From positions 48,501 through 112,500 of the forward strand of contig NW_027195360.1 of assembly GCF_038502225.1 (NCBI RefSeq): a DNA stretch of 64,000 bases, in the 5' to 3' direction. Both the position numbers and the translations under genes were made by a program. This document shows positions 47,372 through 58,967 of the stretch, one piece after another (within the stretch, counting starts at the first letter, position 1; every line of letters begins with the position of its first letter). This DNA comes from Cherax quadricarinatus (taxonomy: Eukaryota; Arthropoda; Malacostraca; Decapoda; Parastacidae). The notes below the pieces were generated by a model, which ran no database searches, was not told where the DNA came from, and saw only the letters and a list, made by a program, of their open reading frames with translations.

Positions 47372-49092
47372 TATTCACCTGGTTGTGGTTGCAGGGATCG
47401 AATCATAGCTCCTGGCCCAGCCTCTTCACTGGCAGCTACTGGGTCACTCTCCCTGCACCATGAGCTTTATCATACCTCTGCTTAAGGCTATGAATGGATC
47501 CTGCCTCCACTACAATGCTTCCCAAACTATTCCACTTCCTGTCTACTCTGTGACTGAAGAAATACTTCCTAACATCCCTGTGATTCATCCGAGTCTTCAA
47601 CTTCCAACTGTGTCCCCTTGTTCCTGTGCCCCATCACTGGAACATTCTGTCTCTGTCCATCTTGTTAATTCCTCTCAGTATTTTATATGTCGTTATCATG
47701 TCCTCCCTAGCTCGCCTGTCCTTCAGTGTCGTCAGGTCGATTTCCCTTAGCCTTTCCTCGTAGGACACACCGTTTAGCTCTGGGACTAGTCTTGCTGCAA
47801 ACCTTTTCTAGTTTCTTTACGTGTTTGGCTAGGTGTGGGTTCCAAACTGGTGCCGCATACTCCAATATGGGCCTAACGTACACAGTGTATAGGGTCCTGA
47901 ACGATTCCTTATAAAGATGGTGTAATGCTATTCTTAGGTTTGCAAGGCCTAACCCATATGCTGCAGCAGTTATTTGGTTGATGTGCATCTCAGGAGATGT
48001 GCCTGGTGTTATGCTCACCCCAAGATCTTTTTCCCTTGAGTGAGGTTTGTAGTCTCTGGCCCCCTAGGCTGTACTCCGTCTGCAGTCTTTTTTGCCCTTC
48101 CTCAATCTTCATGACTTTGCACTTGGTGGGGTTGAACTCCAGGAGAGAGTTGATTTACCTGGCCTGCAGCCTGTCCAGATCCGTTTGTAGTTCTGCCTGA
48201 TCCTCGCCCGATTGAATTCTTCTCATCAACTTCACATCATCTGCAAAGAGGGACTCTTCAGAGTCTATTCCTTCAGTCATATTCGCAAATACCAGAAACA
48301 GCACCGGTCCTAGGACTGACCACTGTGGAACCCCACTCGTCACAGGCGCCCACTCCGACACCTCGAGACATACCATGACTCGCTGCTGTCTTCCTGACAG
48401 GTATTCCCTGATTCATTGTAATGTCTTCCTTGTTATCCCTGCCTGGTCCTCCAGTTTTTGCACTAATCTCTTGTGTGGAACTGTATCAAACGCCTTCTTA
48501 CAGTCTAAGAAAATGCAATCTACCCACCCTTCTCTCACTTGTCTTACTGCTGTCACCCTCTCATAGAACTCCAGTAGGTTTGTGACACAGGATTTTCCGT
48601 CCCTGAAACCGTGTTGGCTGTTGGTGATAAGCTCAATCCTTTCTAGATGTTCCACCACTCTTCTCCTGATAATCTTCTCCATGACTTTGCATACTATACA
48701 TGCCAGTGACACTGGTCTCTAGATTAGTGCTTCATGTCTGTCTCATTTTTCAAAAATTGGGACTACATTTGCTGTTTTCCATGCCTCAGGCGATCTCCCT
48801 GTTTCGATAGATATGTTAAATATTGTTGTTAGGGGTATACATAACGCCTCTGCTCACTCTCTCAGGACCCATGGCGAGATGTTATCCGGTTCCATCGCCT
48901 TTGAGGTATCTAGCTCACTCAGCAGCCTCTTCACTTCTTCCTCTGTTGTATGTACTGTGTCCAGCACTTGGTGATGTACCCCACCTCTCCGTCTTTCTGT
49001 AGTACTTTCTGTCTCCTCTGTGAACACTTTGAATCTTATGTTGAGTTCCTCATATATGGTCGTTTCTTGTGATCTCTCCTCCTTCCTTCCTT
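47372..49092 (-). mobile_element. LINE family 1, copy K (RT half)
   Basis: Minus strand from tail (47372-47455) to the linker region, truncated at a GT repeat. Recognisable blocks are VRPILEYAAPVWNPHLAKHV, LFADDVKLMRRIQSGEDQ, GPVLFLVFANMTEGIDSE (lost Asp codon), FLDCKKAFDTVPHKRLVQKL and HGFRDGKSCVTNLLEFYERV. Small indels shift the frame at about five places. It is close to the copy A/H subfamily. Confidence 0.92.
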
Positions 49093-49107
49093 AGCCTGTG
49101 TGTGAGC

Positions 49108-49196
<89 letters not shown>

Positions 49197-49280
49197 TGTG
49201 TGTTTGTGTGTGTTTGTGTGTGTGTAGAGGTGCGCGTGTGTAGGTGTGTGTGTGTGTAGGTTTGTGTGTGTGTAGGTGTG
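49093..49280. repeat. (GT)n microsatellite
   Basis: Long GT run with TTTG and AGG interruptions. Confidence 0.95.
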
Positions 49281-49349
49281 TGTACTCACCTAATTGTGGT
49301 TGCAGGGGTCGAGACTCAGCTCCTGGCCCCGCCTCTTCACCGACTGCTA

Positions 49350-50845
49350 CTAGGTCCTCTCTCCCCCTGCTCCATAAGCTTTATCTTACCTCGTCTTAAA
49401 ACTATGTATAGTTCCTGCCTCCACTACATCGCTTGCCAGACTATTCCACTTTCTAACTACTCTATGACTGAAGAAATACTTCCTAACATCCCTTTGACTC
49501 ATCTGAGTCTTCAGCTTCCAATTGTGACCCCTTGTTTCTGTGTCCCATCTCTGGAACATCCTGTCTCTGTCCACCTTGTCTATTCCACGCAGTATTTCGT
49601 ATGTCGGTATCATGTCTCCCCTGACCCTCCTGTCCTCCAGTGTTGTCAGACCGATTTCCCTTAACCTTTCTTCATAGGACATTCCCCTTGGCTCTGGAAC
49701 TAGCCTTGTTGCAAACCTTCGCACTTTCTCTAATTTCTTGACGTGTTTGACCAGGTGTGGGTTCCAAACTGGTGCTTCGTACTCCAGTATGGTCCTGACG
49801 TACACAGTGTATAAAGTCTTGAACGATTCCTTACTAAGGTACCGGAACGCTATTCTCAGGTATGCCAAGTGCCCATATGCCGCAGCAGTTATCTGGTTAA
49901 TGTGTGCTTCTGGCGATATACTCGGTATTATAGGTCTTTCTCCTTGAGTGAGGTTTGCAGCCTTTTGCAACCTAGCCTATACTCTGTCTGCAGTCTTCTT
50001 TGCCCTCCTCCGATCTTCATGACTTTGCATTTGGCGGGGTTAAATTTTAGGAGCCAGTTTCTGGACCACACATCCAGCCTGTCCAGGTTTTTTTGTAGAC
50101 CTGTCTGGTCCGCGTCTGATTTAATTCTCCTCATTAACTTCACGTCATCTGCAAACAGGGACACTTCTGAGTCTATCCCTTCCGTCATGTCGTTCACATA
50201 TACCAAGAATAGCACTGGTCCCAGGACTGACCCCTGTGGGACCCCGCTCGTCACTGGCGCCCACTGTGATACCTCATCATGGACCATGACTCGCTGTTGC
50301 CTCCCTGTTAGGTATTCTCTGCCCCATTGCAGTGCCCTTCCTCTTATACGTGCCTGTTCCTCTAGCTTCTGTACTAATCTCTTGTGAGGAACTGTGTCGA
50401 AGGCCTTCCTGCAATCCAAGAAAATGCAATCAACCCACCCCTCCCTCTCATTTCTTACTTCAGTTACCTTGTCGTAAAACTCTAGTAGGTTTGTGACACA
50501 GGATTTGCCTTCCATGAATCCGTGCTGGCTGTCGTTTATAATCTTGTTCCGCTCCAGGTGCTCCACCACTCTCCTCCTGATAATCTTTTCCAAGACTTTG
50601 CATACTATACATGTCAGTGACACTGGTCTATAATTTAGTGCTTCATTTCTGTCTCCCTTCTTAAAGATGGGGACTACATTTGCCTTCTTCCATACTTCAG
50701 GTAGTTGCCCAGTTTCAAGGGAAGTGTTGAAGATTTTGGTTAGTGACACACGTAGTGTCCCTGCTCCCTCTCTAAGGACCCACGGAGAGATGTTGTCCGG
50801 TCCCACCGCCTTTGAGGTATCAAGGTCACTTAGGAGCTTCTCCAC
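49350..50845 (-). pseudogene. Reverse transcriptase of copy L
   Basis: It synthesises cDNA at the nicked target in non-LTR elements. Blocks seen: GPDNISPWVLREGAGTLRVS, NYRPVSLTCIVCKVLEKIIR, QHGFMEGKSCVTNLLEFYD, motif A FLDCRKAFDTVPHKRL, motif [21 protein letters not shown], motif C FADDVKLMRRIKS with both catalytic Asp, then LEFNPAKCKVMKIG-type and KKLEKVRRFATRLVPEPRG. A deletion removes LGVSI near 49935, and TAC to TAA at 49386 cuts the end. All catalytic residues are still encoded. Confidence 0.92.
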
Positions 50846-50852
50846 CTCCTCC

Positions 50853-52151
50853 TCAGTTGTTTTGTCTTCCCATTGTCCCTTCAGCCTCCACTGTAAATAC
50901 TTCCTGAAATCTCATGTTGAGCTCCTCACATACTTCCTGGTCCTTTCTTGTGAGCTCCCCACCATCTTTCCTCAGCCTGATTACCTGATCCTTGACTGTC
51001 TTCCTCCTGATGTGGCTGTAGAGTAGTTTTGGGTCAGACTTGACTTTCGATGCTATGTCATTTTCATACTGCCGCTGCGGCTCCCTTCTCATCTGTGCAT
51101 ACTCGTTTCTGGCTCGTCGACTAATCTCTTTATTCTCCTGAGTCCTTTGCCTTCTGTACTTTTTCCATTCTCTAGAGCACTTAGTTTTTGCCTCCCTGCA
51201 CCTTCGGGTAAACCAAAGGCTCGTTCTGTCCTTCCCATTATTTCTGTTATCCCTGGGAACAAACCTTTCCTCTGCCTCCTTGCATTTTGTTGTTACAAAG
51301 TCCATCATTTCGTTTACTGATTTTCCTACCAATTCCTGTTCCCACTGAACCTCCTGCAGGAAGGTCCTCATTCCTGTGTAGTCCCCCCTTTTATAGTTTA
51401 GCTTTTCCCTTTCTACTCCTGTTACCCTCTCCACTTTTAGCTCCACGATGTATTCAAAGCTCATAACTACGTGATCACTAGCTCCAAGGGGCCTTTCATA
51501 TGTGAGGTGCTCAATGTCTGAGCTACTCAGGGTGAACAATAGGTCCAGTCTTGCTGGTTCATCCTCCCCTCTCTCTCTGGTAGTATCCCTAACATGTTGG
51601 TGCATGGGATTTGCCAGCACCACATCCATCATCTTGGCTCTCCATGTTTTGGGACCCCCATGTGGCTCCAGGTTTTCCCAATCAATCTCCCTGTGATTGA
51701 AGTCGCCCATGACCAGTAACTTCGCTCTACTTTAGTGGGCCCTTCTTGCCACCTCAGCTAGATAGTCCACCATTGCTCTGTTGCATTCATCATATTCCTC
51801 TCTTGTCCTCCTGCAGTTATGTGGTGGGTTATACATAACTGCAATGACTACATTGTGTTCCCCTGACTGAACTGTACCTACTACGTAATCCCTTTCTCCA
51901 ATCTCGTCCATACCTTCCATTTCTTGATAACCCCACCGGTTTTTTATTAGTAGTGCAACCCCTCCTACCCCCCTTCTCCTTCTATCCTTCCTCAGGATCT
52001 GATATCCGGGTGGGAAGATTGCATCTGTTATTATCCCAGTGAGTTTCGTTTCTGTAACCGCTACGATGTCTGGGGACAACTCCTTGATTCTTTCGTGCCA
52101 CTCCTCACATTTATTCGTTATTACATCCGCGTTCGTGTACCAAACCTTCAA
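50853..52151 (-). pseudogene. APE-type endonuclease of copy L
   Basis: It nicks target DNA to prime reverse transcription. Seen in order: VWYTNADVITNKCEEWHER, DIVAVTETKLTG (catalytic Glu block), VGGVALLIKNRWG, VMYNPPHNCRRTREEYDE, a TAA near 51735, then MGDFNHREIDWEN (catalytic Asp/Asn), LLFTLSSSDIEHLTYERPLG and GASDHVVMSFEY (terminal SDH). A basic linker (CREAKTKCSREWKKYRRQRT) leads to RT. Apart from the one stop the domain is intact. Confidence 0.92.
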
Positions 52152-53630
52152 CTTCTTTTCAATAACTCTGGTCTGGGGAGAGAGGTGGGTTAGGGGGAGC
52201 AGGGGCCTATAGGGGGTTGGTGTGGGGGTGGGGTTTGTGGTGCGGGGTGTGGGGGCAGAGGGCCTATGGGGGGTTTCAGTGGGGGGTGAGGGGGATGGGG
52301 GAAAAGGGCCTATGGGGGGTTACAAAGGGGGAGGGGGTTGTTGTGAAGGTGATGGGGATAGAGGGTACAGTGTGAGAGTTGCTGTGGGTTACTGTGAGGG
52401 TGAGGTTTTTGGTGAGGGGGATGGGGGGAGAGGGTACATTGTATGGATTACTGTGGGTTTCTGTGGGGGTGAGGTTTGAGCTGAGGGGGAGGTATGGGTT
52501 ACTGAGGGTTACTGTGGGGGTGGGGTTTATGCAGAGGGGGATGTGTGGGTTACTGTGGGTTTCTGTGGGGGTGGGGTTTGTGCTGAGGGGGATGGGGGCA
52601 GAGGGTGCAGTGAGTGGGTTTTGGGTTAGGTCGTTTGGTTGCTTTGGGATTGCCATGGTTGTGTTCCTTCTGTGGGTGGTACTGGAGGTGGTTGTGTTTG
52701 TTCTTCCACGTGGGCCTGATTTCTCCTGCTCTCCACTTTTCCTTGCCTCCCATTCCTCCTTGGGACGTTGCACCCTCTCTTTCAGTGTCATCCTTTCTTG
52801 TGTTCTGTCTCGGTTGAGGTACACACTCCGGAACACCTGATTGTCCCTTAGGCGTGCTTTCTCCTGCAGCATCCGGTTTCGAGCTGACTCTGCCTTGAAA
52901 ATCACTTTGACTGGACGCTTTTTTCCCCTCGCAAACCACCCAATTCTCTGAAAATTTGCCAGCTGAGTCATGTCGTCCCCTCCTATTGCTTTCATGATGC
53001 TTTCAATCGTTTTTTTCTCCTCCTGTTTCCTTGCCTTGTAAGTTTCTCCATCTACTTCTTGGAGCCCATAGACAAAAATGGCCCTCTCCCTTTCATCCTC
53101 TCACTATGCATCCTCTGATTCAAATTAGTTAATGCAATTGACTCATTGCTTCTTACTGTCTCTTCCCTATCTGGTGTCCCTCTCCTTATTTGTTCCTGGA
53201 CATGGCAGTTGTCTGTTAGAGCCTCTGTGCATAGTTTAGCTCCTTCATTGACTTTAGTCCCCTCATTAGTTCTTGCTGTTCTCCCTGCCTTTTCCCGGGC
53301 CTCCCTTGGGTCCTATGGGGTCATCGCATACAGTACATCTCCTTTGTCCCCTACTGTTCCCTCATCGGTGACTGATGTAGTAGCTCTTGGTGTCATGGCT
53401 GTACTGTCCTTTGGTTCTTTAGGCTGTTTCAGACTCTTTAGTTCTTTTACTAAGCTCTGTATCTTAGCTTCAGCTGCTGTGATTTGTAATTCCCATTTCC
53501 TGATCTCCTCACCTATTTTCTCTTCTATTTTCTTGCTGATCACTTCCAGCCTCCTCCCCCACTCCTCTCTTCGTGTGAGCTCTGCCTCCCAGTCCTCTCT
53601 CCCAGGTCCACCACTCGCTTCATCCACCAT
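52152..53630 (-). pseudogene. N-terminal coiled-coil and nucleic-acid-binding-like domain of copy L
   Basis: From ATG 53630: a coiled coil (RREEWGRRLEVISKKIEEKI, then AEAKIQSLVKELKSLKQ), a broken middle, AIFVYGLQEVDGETYKARKQ then IESIMKAIGGDDMTQLANFQ and RIGWFARGKKRPVKVIF, an ORF1p-like RNA-binding segment, NRDRTQERMTLKERVQRPKE, and a Thr/Pro-rich linker with repeats of NPTPTETHSNP type. The linker appears to run into the endonuclease without a separating stop. Frame breaks near 53310, 53000 and 52276. Confidence 0.75.
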
Positions 53631-53659
53631 TCCTCTGGTTCTCCGTCAATGTTTTTGGT

Positions 53660-55020
53660 GTCCCATGTTTTTTTTTTCACAGAAGGAAGAGCTTATGCCA
53701 AGGGTGCTGTGGAGGGGGTTGTTTGTTGTGGGGGAGGGGGTGTTTGTTGTGGGGGGAGGGGGGCATTTGTTGTGGGGAGAAGGGAGGAGGAGACAGGGAG
53801 GGGAAAAGGATAGTGAGCTGGAGGGGGGACAGCAGCAGAGGGAAGAGAAATGGGGGGGAAGACTAAGGGGGACAGGGGGAAGAGCAATGGGGGGGAATGG
53901 AGTAGAAGGAGTAGGGAGGATGAGAAGGAAGATGATGAGGGAGAGAAAGTGGGATAAAGAGACACAGGGAGTGTGGTTGAGTATGAGTTAGAGAGAGAGG
54001 GAGGAAGGGAGAGTCAGAGTGTGTGGAACATATGAGTTGCAGAAGATCGGCCTTTAGTGTGCTTGCAGGCCTCGGAGGCGAGGGGAAAGGGAGGAGGAGA
54101 AGGAAGAGGAGGTGAGGGGGGAGATGGAGGAGGTATAGGAGGAGGATGATAGAGAGGGACAGAGAGTGTGTTTGAGTGTGAGCTAGAGGGTTAGAGAAAG
54201 AGGAGGAGGATAGAGAGAGATAGTGGTTGAGTGTGAGTTAGAGAGAGAGGGAGAGAGATAGAGGGGGGAAGGGAGTGTTAGAATGTGTGGGGCGTGTGGG
54301 TTGGGTAGTGTTCTTGCAGGCCTAGGAGGCGAGGGGAGAGGGAGGGGGAGAATGGAGGGAAGGTGGAGGGAAGATGGAGGAGGTATAGGAGGAGGACCAA
54401 GAGGAGGAAGGGAGGGAAAGAGATAGGTAGGGGAGGTTGAGAGAGAGAGAGAGAGAGAGAGCTCTCGGGGGAGGTGGGGAGAAGATGGAGGAGGTATAGG
54501 AGGAGGAGCAGGAGGAAGGGAGGGAAAGAGAGTGGTAGAGGAGGTAGGTAGGGATGAAGGGAGGGGAGGTGGGGGGAAGATGGAGGAGGTATAGGAGGAG
54601 GAGGAGCAGGAGGAGGGAGGGAAAGAGAGGGGTAGGGGAGGTAGGTAGGGATGAAGGGAGGGGAGGTGGAGGGAAGATGGAGGAGGTATAGGAGGGGGAG
54701 GAGCAGGGGGAGGAATGGAGGGAAAGAGAGAGGGAGGGAGGGAATGGGAGAGGTAGGTAGGGAGGAAGGGAGGAGAGGTGGGGGGAAGATGGAGGTATAG
54801 CAGGAGGAGGAAAGGAGGGAAAGAGAGGGAGCCAGGGAGAGAGGGAGCCAGGGAAAGAGAGAGGGAGAGAGGGAGCCAGGGAAAGAGAATGGTAGGGGAA
54901 GTAGGTAGGAAGGGAAGGGAGGTGGAGAGAAGATGGAGGAAGTATAGGAGGAGGAGGAGGAGGAAGGGGGGTAAGAGAGAGGGAGGGAGGGAAATAGAGA
55001 GGTAGGGGAGGTACAGGGAG
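53660..55020 (+). repeat. Purine-rich variable minisatellites
   Basis: Nearly pure G/A on the plus strand. GAAGATGGAGGAGGTATAGG recurs at about 54.12, 54.37, 54.48, 54.57, 54.67, 54.78 and 54.93 kb at roughly 100-base spacing. A longer block with CTTGCAGGCCT and GGAGGCGAGGGGA occurs at 54.06 and 54.31 kb. It lies directly upstream of the start of LINE copy L, so it could be that element's 5' UTR or simply flanking DNA. Frames here are low-complexity. Confidence 0.85.
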
Positions 55021-55254
55021 AGTGTGAACCGTGGGTATGTGTGGGTATGAGTGGGTTTATGAGACGGGTCCGTTATGGTAGGGTGTGTGCGCGTTTGTGC
55101 GTTACTATCCTGCCATGCCAGTCAAGCGAGGTGAGAGGGAGGAGGAGAGGGAGGGATAATCTCGCTGCCAGGCTTATGGGCCTATCCTAGACTCTCCACG
55201 TGCATGCTGCTATGTACCGAGAGAGCCTGTACCGGGAGCACCCTGCCTATGCCT
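55021..55254. other. Spacer
   Basis: GTGGGTATG words followed by unique DNA; no gene. Confidence 0.4.
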
Positions 55255-55722
55255 TTGCACCTACTCGTGCATACCTGGATCTATACTTACTTAATGAGTA
55301 AACACCTGTGTACCTACTCGTGTATACCTGGAGCTATACTTACTTAATGAGTAAACACCTGTGCACCTACTCGTGTATACCTGGAGCTATACTTACTTAA
55401 TGAGTAAACACCTGTGTACCTACTCGTGTATACCTGGATCTATACTTACTTAATGAGTAAACACCTGTGCACCTACTCGTGTATACCTGGAGCTATACTT
55501 ACTTAATGAGTAAACACCTGTGTACCTACTCGTGTATACCTGGAGCTATACTTACTTAATGAGTAAACACCTGTGCACCTACTCGTGTATACCTGGAGCT
55601 GTACTTACTGAGTAAACACCTGTGCACCTATTTGTGTATACCTGGAGCTATACTTACTTGCTGAATAAACGCCTGTGTACCTACACGTGTATACCTGGAG
55701 TTATACTTAATGAATAAACAAT
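55255..55722 (+). repeat. 53-bp tandem repeat, about 9 copies
   Basis: The unit contains CGTGTATACCTGGAGCTATA and TTAATGAGTAAACACCTGTG. GTGTACC and GTGCACC variants alternate in copies 2-7, suggesting a 106-base dimer. The last three copies are shorter and diverged. Confidence 0.95.
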
Positions 55723-55845
55723 GTTAGTGTTAATTGTCCAACCTTACTGCCTGCACGTGCACTACAGTGCCTCTGGTCCGCACCTTTGTTCCCCTTCCCC
55801 AGTTCTACTCCTCTGTCAGTGATTAGTGTCTTAAGTATGATATTC

Positions 55846-55929
55846 AGCTCTCCAGAGCTGCCTGCACTGCTTCACTCATGCACTGTAAGCTCTCCAGAGC
55901 TGCCTGCACTGCTTCACTCATGCACTGTA
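55846..55929 (+). repeat. 42-bp direct repeat, 2 copies
   Basis: Two identical 42-base units starting AGCTCTCCAGAGCTGCCTGC, each beginning with the palindrome AGCTCTCCAGAGCT. Confidence 0.95.
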
Positions 55930-56053
55930 AGATGCTTCCCGTTCCGGCTCCTCTTCTATTTCTTCTTCACTGTATTCACTAACTCCTCTATCACTGTATA
56001 CACTATACACTGGAGTCACTAACTCAACTACCCTTGTCTTTCATCTCCCTGGC

Positions 56054-56785
<732 letters not shown>

Positions 56786-57771
56786 GTGTGTGTGTGTGTG
56801 TACTCACCTATTTGTACTTACCTATTTGTGGTTGCAGGGCCCCGCCTCTTCGATGATTGCTACTAGGTCCTCTCTCTCCCTGCCCCCATGAGCTTTATCA
56901 GATCTCGCCTTAAAACTGTGTATGGTTCCCGCCTCCACTACGTCACTTTCTAGGCTATTCCACGGCCTGACTACTCTATGACTGAAGAAATACTTCCTTA
57001 CATCCCTTTGATTCATCTGAGTCTTCAACTTCCAATTGTGACCTCTTGTGTCTGTGTCCCCTCTCTGGAACATCCCGTCTTTGTCCACCTTGTCTATTCT
57101 GCGCAGTATTTTATATGTCGTTATCATATCTCCCCTGACCCTCCTGTCCTCCAGTTTCGTCAGGCCTATTTCCCTCAACCTTTCTTCGTAGGACAATCCC
57201 CGTAGCTCTGGGACTAGTCTTGTTGCAAACCTTTGCACTTTATCTAATTTCTTGACGTGCTTGACTAGGTGTGGATTCCAAACTAGTGCTGCATACTCCA
57301 GTATGGACCTGACGTAAATGGTATACAGAGTCTTGAACGAATCCTTACTGAGGTATCGGAACGCTATCCGTAGGTTTGCCATGCGCCCGTATGCTGCAGC
57401 AGTTATCTGATTGATGTGCGCCTCAGGAGATGTGCTCGGTGTTATACTCACCCCCAGATATTTTTCCTTGGGTGAGGTTTGCAGTCTTTGGCCATCTGAA
57501 CTATATTGTGTCTGCGGTCTTCTATGCCCTTCCCCAATCTTCATGACTTTGCATTTGGCAGGGTTAAACTCAAGGAGCCAGTTGCTGGACCAGGCTTGTA
57601 GTCTGTCCAGGTCTCTTTGTAGTCCTGCCTGATCCTCATCCGATTTGATTCTTCTCATTAACTCCACATCATCTGCAAACAAGGACACTTCTGAGTCTAT
57701 CCCTTCCGTTATGTCGTTCACATATACCAAGAACAGCCCAGGTCCTAGGACTGACCCCTGTGGAACCCCGC

Positions 57772-57775
<4 letters not shown>
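56786..57775 (-). mobile_element. LINE family 1, copy N (RT C-terminal 300 codons)
   Basis: A continuous frame of about 300 codons at 56822-57730 starts inside motif C region (LVYVNDITEGIDSEVSLF, ADDVELMRRIKSDEDQ) and reads past the usual stop into the tail (GPCNHK). The 5' end is cut at motif B (GVPQGSVLGP region, 57770) by a GT run. The tail has the doubled TACTCACCTATTTGTACTTA motif and begins with a short GT run at 56786-56802. Confidence 0.93.
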
Positions 57776-57849
<74 letters not shown>

Positions 57850-57856
57850 GTGTATG
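57776..57856. repeat. (GT)n microsatellite
   Basis: Pure GT run at the truncated 5' end of copy N. Confidence 0.97.
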
Positions 57857-58007
57857 TGCTTGTAATTACATATTCATAACTACTAGAGCAGAAGTGGCCC
57901 ATTGTGTCTAGTCTTCAGAAACTAGATCATGATGTAATTTAAAATCCCCAATGGTTTTACCACTAATTCCTGTTTTAATGCTTTCCACTATCGTTCCACT
58001 GTATTAT

Positions 58008-58264
58008 CTAATATCCTCTCCACTTTTTTCTCAGTTTAAAACTTTGTCGTCTATTGATCTTTGCTGCAGGAATTAAAAACAGTTCTTTATCTTCTCTTCC
58101 AAACCGGTTCGGGAAGTTATTTTTGGTTATCATGTCTCCTTTGTTCCTGGTATCAGTCCAGGTGGATGGTATCCTGTCTGGTCCCAATAGCCCTTTCTTA
58201 TCAGTATCTCGTACCAATTTCTTTATTTCCTCTTTGGAAATAAATGGTATAAAATACCGACATA
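58008..58264 (-). pseudogene. RT N-terminal fragment of an AT-rich ancient LINE
   Basis: The minus strand reads EEIKKLVRDTDKKGLLGPDR then IPSTW, like EEVKRLLSELDTSKAMGPDN-IS.PW in family 1. This is the entry segment of the RT domain. It is followed by unrelated-looking codons. Codon content is much more AT-rich than in family 1. Confidence 0.4.
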
Positions 58265-58307
58265 ATGGAAATATTAAAACATGAGCAGTATAATGTGATC
58301 CTTTGTT

Positions 58308-58341
58308 GACAACGTTTCACCCACACAGTGGACTTCATCAA
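58308..58341 (-). ncRNA. Hammerhead-like motif, left arm
   Basis: Minus strand: box 1 TTGATGA, extra A, stem II GTCCAC/GTGGGT around TGT (wobble pairs included), GAAACG, TT, GTC. Box 1 has C3 changed to U; the stem I partner GAC is lost on this arm. Confidence 0.35.
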
Positions 58342-58347
58342 TTTTGT

Positions 58348-58388
58348 GACTTGATAAATTTAGCCCACTGTGTCGGCGAAACGTTGTC
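58348..58388 (+). ncRNA. Hammerhead-like motif, right arm, U3-A8 variant
   Basis: Plus strand: GAC, TTGATAA, a five-base insertion, stem II GCCCAC/GTCGGC around TGT (one mismatch), GAAACG, TT, GTC. GAC and GTC form stem I. Relative to CTGATGA both position 3 (C to U) and position 8 (G to A) changed, keeping a 3-8 pair. Confidence 0.35.
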
Positions 58389-58472
58389 AATAAAGGATCA
58401 TGTTATACTGCTTATGTGTTTATATTTCCACTTCCTCTGTAATTATTTCCATATCCTTTCATTCTGCTGTCT

Positions 58473-58944
58473 CATACCTGGTTGTTTTATATTCGGTTTA
58501 CATCATACCTGGTTGTTTTATATTCGGTTTACATCATACCTGGTTGTTTTATATTGGGTTTACATCATACCTGGTTGTTTTATATTCGGTTTACATCATA
58601 CCTGGTTGTTTTATATTGGGTTTACATCATACCTGGTTGTTTTATATTCGGTTTACATCATACCTGGTTGTTTTATATTCGGTTTACATCATACCTGGTT
58701 GTTTTATATTCGGTTTACATCATACCTGGTTCTTTTATATTCGGTTTACATCATACCTGATTGTTTTATATTCGGTTTACATCATACCTGGTTGTTTTAT
58801 ATTCGGTTTACATCATACCTGGTTGTTTTATATTCGGTTTACATCATACCTGGTTGTTTTATATTCGGTTTACATCATACCTGGTTGTTTTATATTCGGT
58901 TTACATCATACCTGGTTGTTTTATATTCGGTTTACATCATACCT
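58473..58944 (+). repeat. 31-bp tandem repeat, 15 copies
   Basis: Units begin CATACCTGGTTGTTTTATAT and then CGGTTTACAT. Two copies have GGG for CGG; single-base variants occur elsewhere. It shares only its length with the giant array at 6.9-14.8 kb. Long open frames on the plus strand (YLVVLYSVYIIPGCFIFGLH) come from the repeat. Confidence 0.96.
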
Positions 58945-58967
58945 TCCACGGAATTTCTCTTACTGTT

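Larger units (their letters stand above)
49281..53640 (-). mobile_element. LINE family 1, most complete copy L
   Basis: About 4.36 kb on the minus strand, covering N-terminal domain, Pro-rich linker, endonuclease, RT and tail. The frame is broken at only a few places: a TAA in the last 20 codons (49386), a roughly 10-base deletion near 49935, a shift near 50850, a TAA at about 51735, and breaks in the N-terminal part. The likely start is ATG at 53630 (MVDEASGGPG). It is the reference copy for the family's domain order in this window and inactive as it stands. Confidence 0.93.
58283..58413. mobile_element. 131-bp foldback with hammerhead-like arms
   Basis: Arms starting TGAGCAGTATAA (58283) and ending TTATACTGCTTA (58413) are diverged inverted copies across the whole element. 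Each arm carries a hammerhead-like motif in opposite orientation and AATAAAGG or its counterpart next to it. No target duplication was resolved. Confidence 0.7.

Noticed and set aside
53146..53991. 281-codon plus-strand frame
   Set aside because: Antisense shadow of the LINE N-terminal domain joined to purine-rich repeat.
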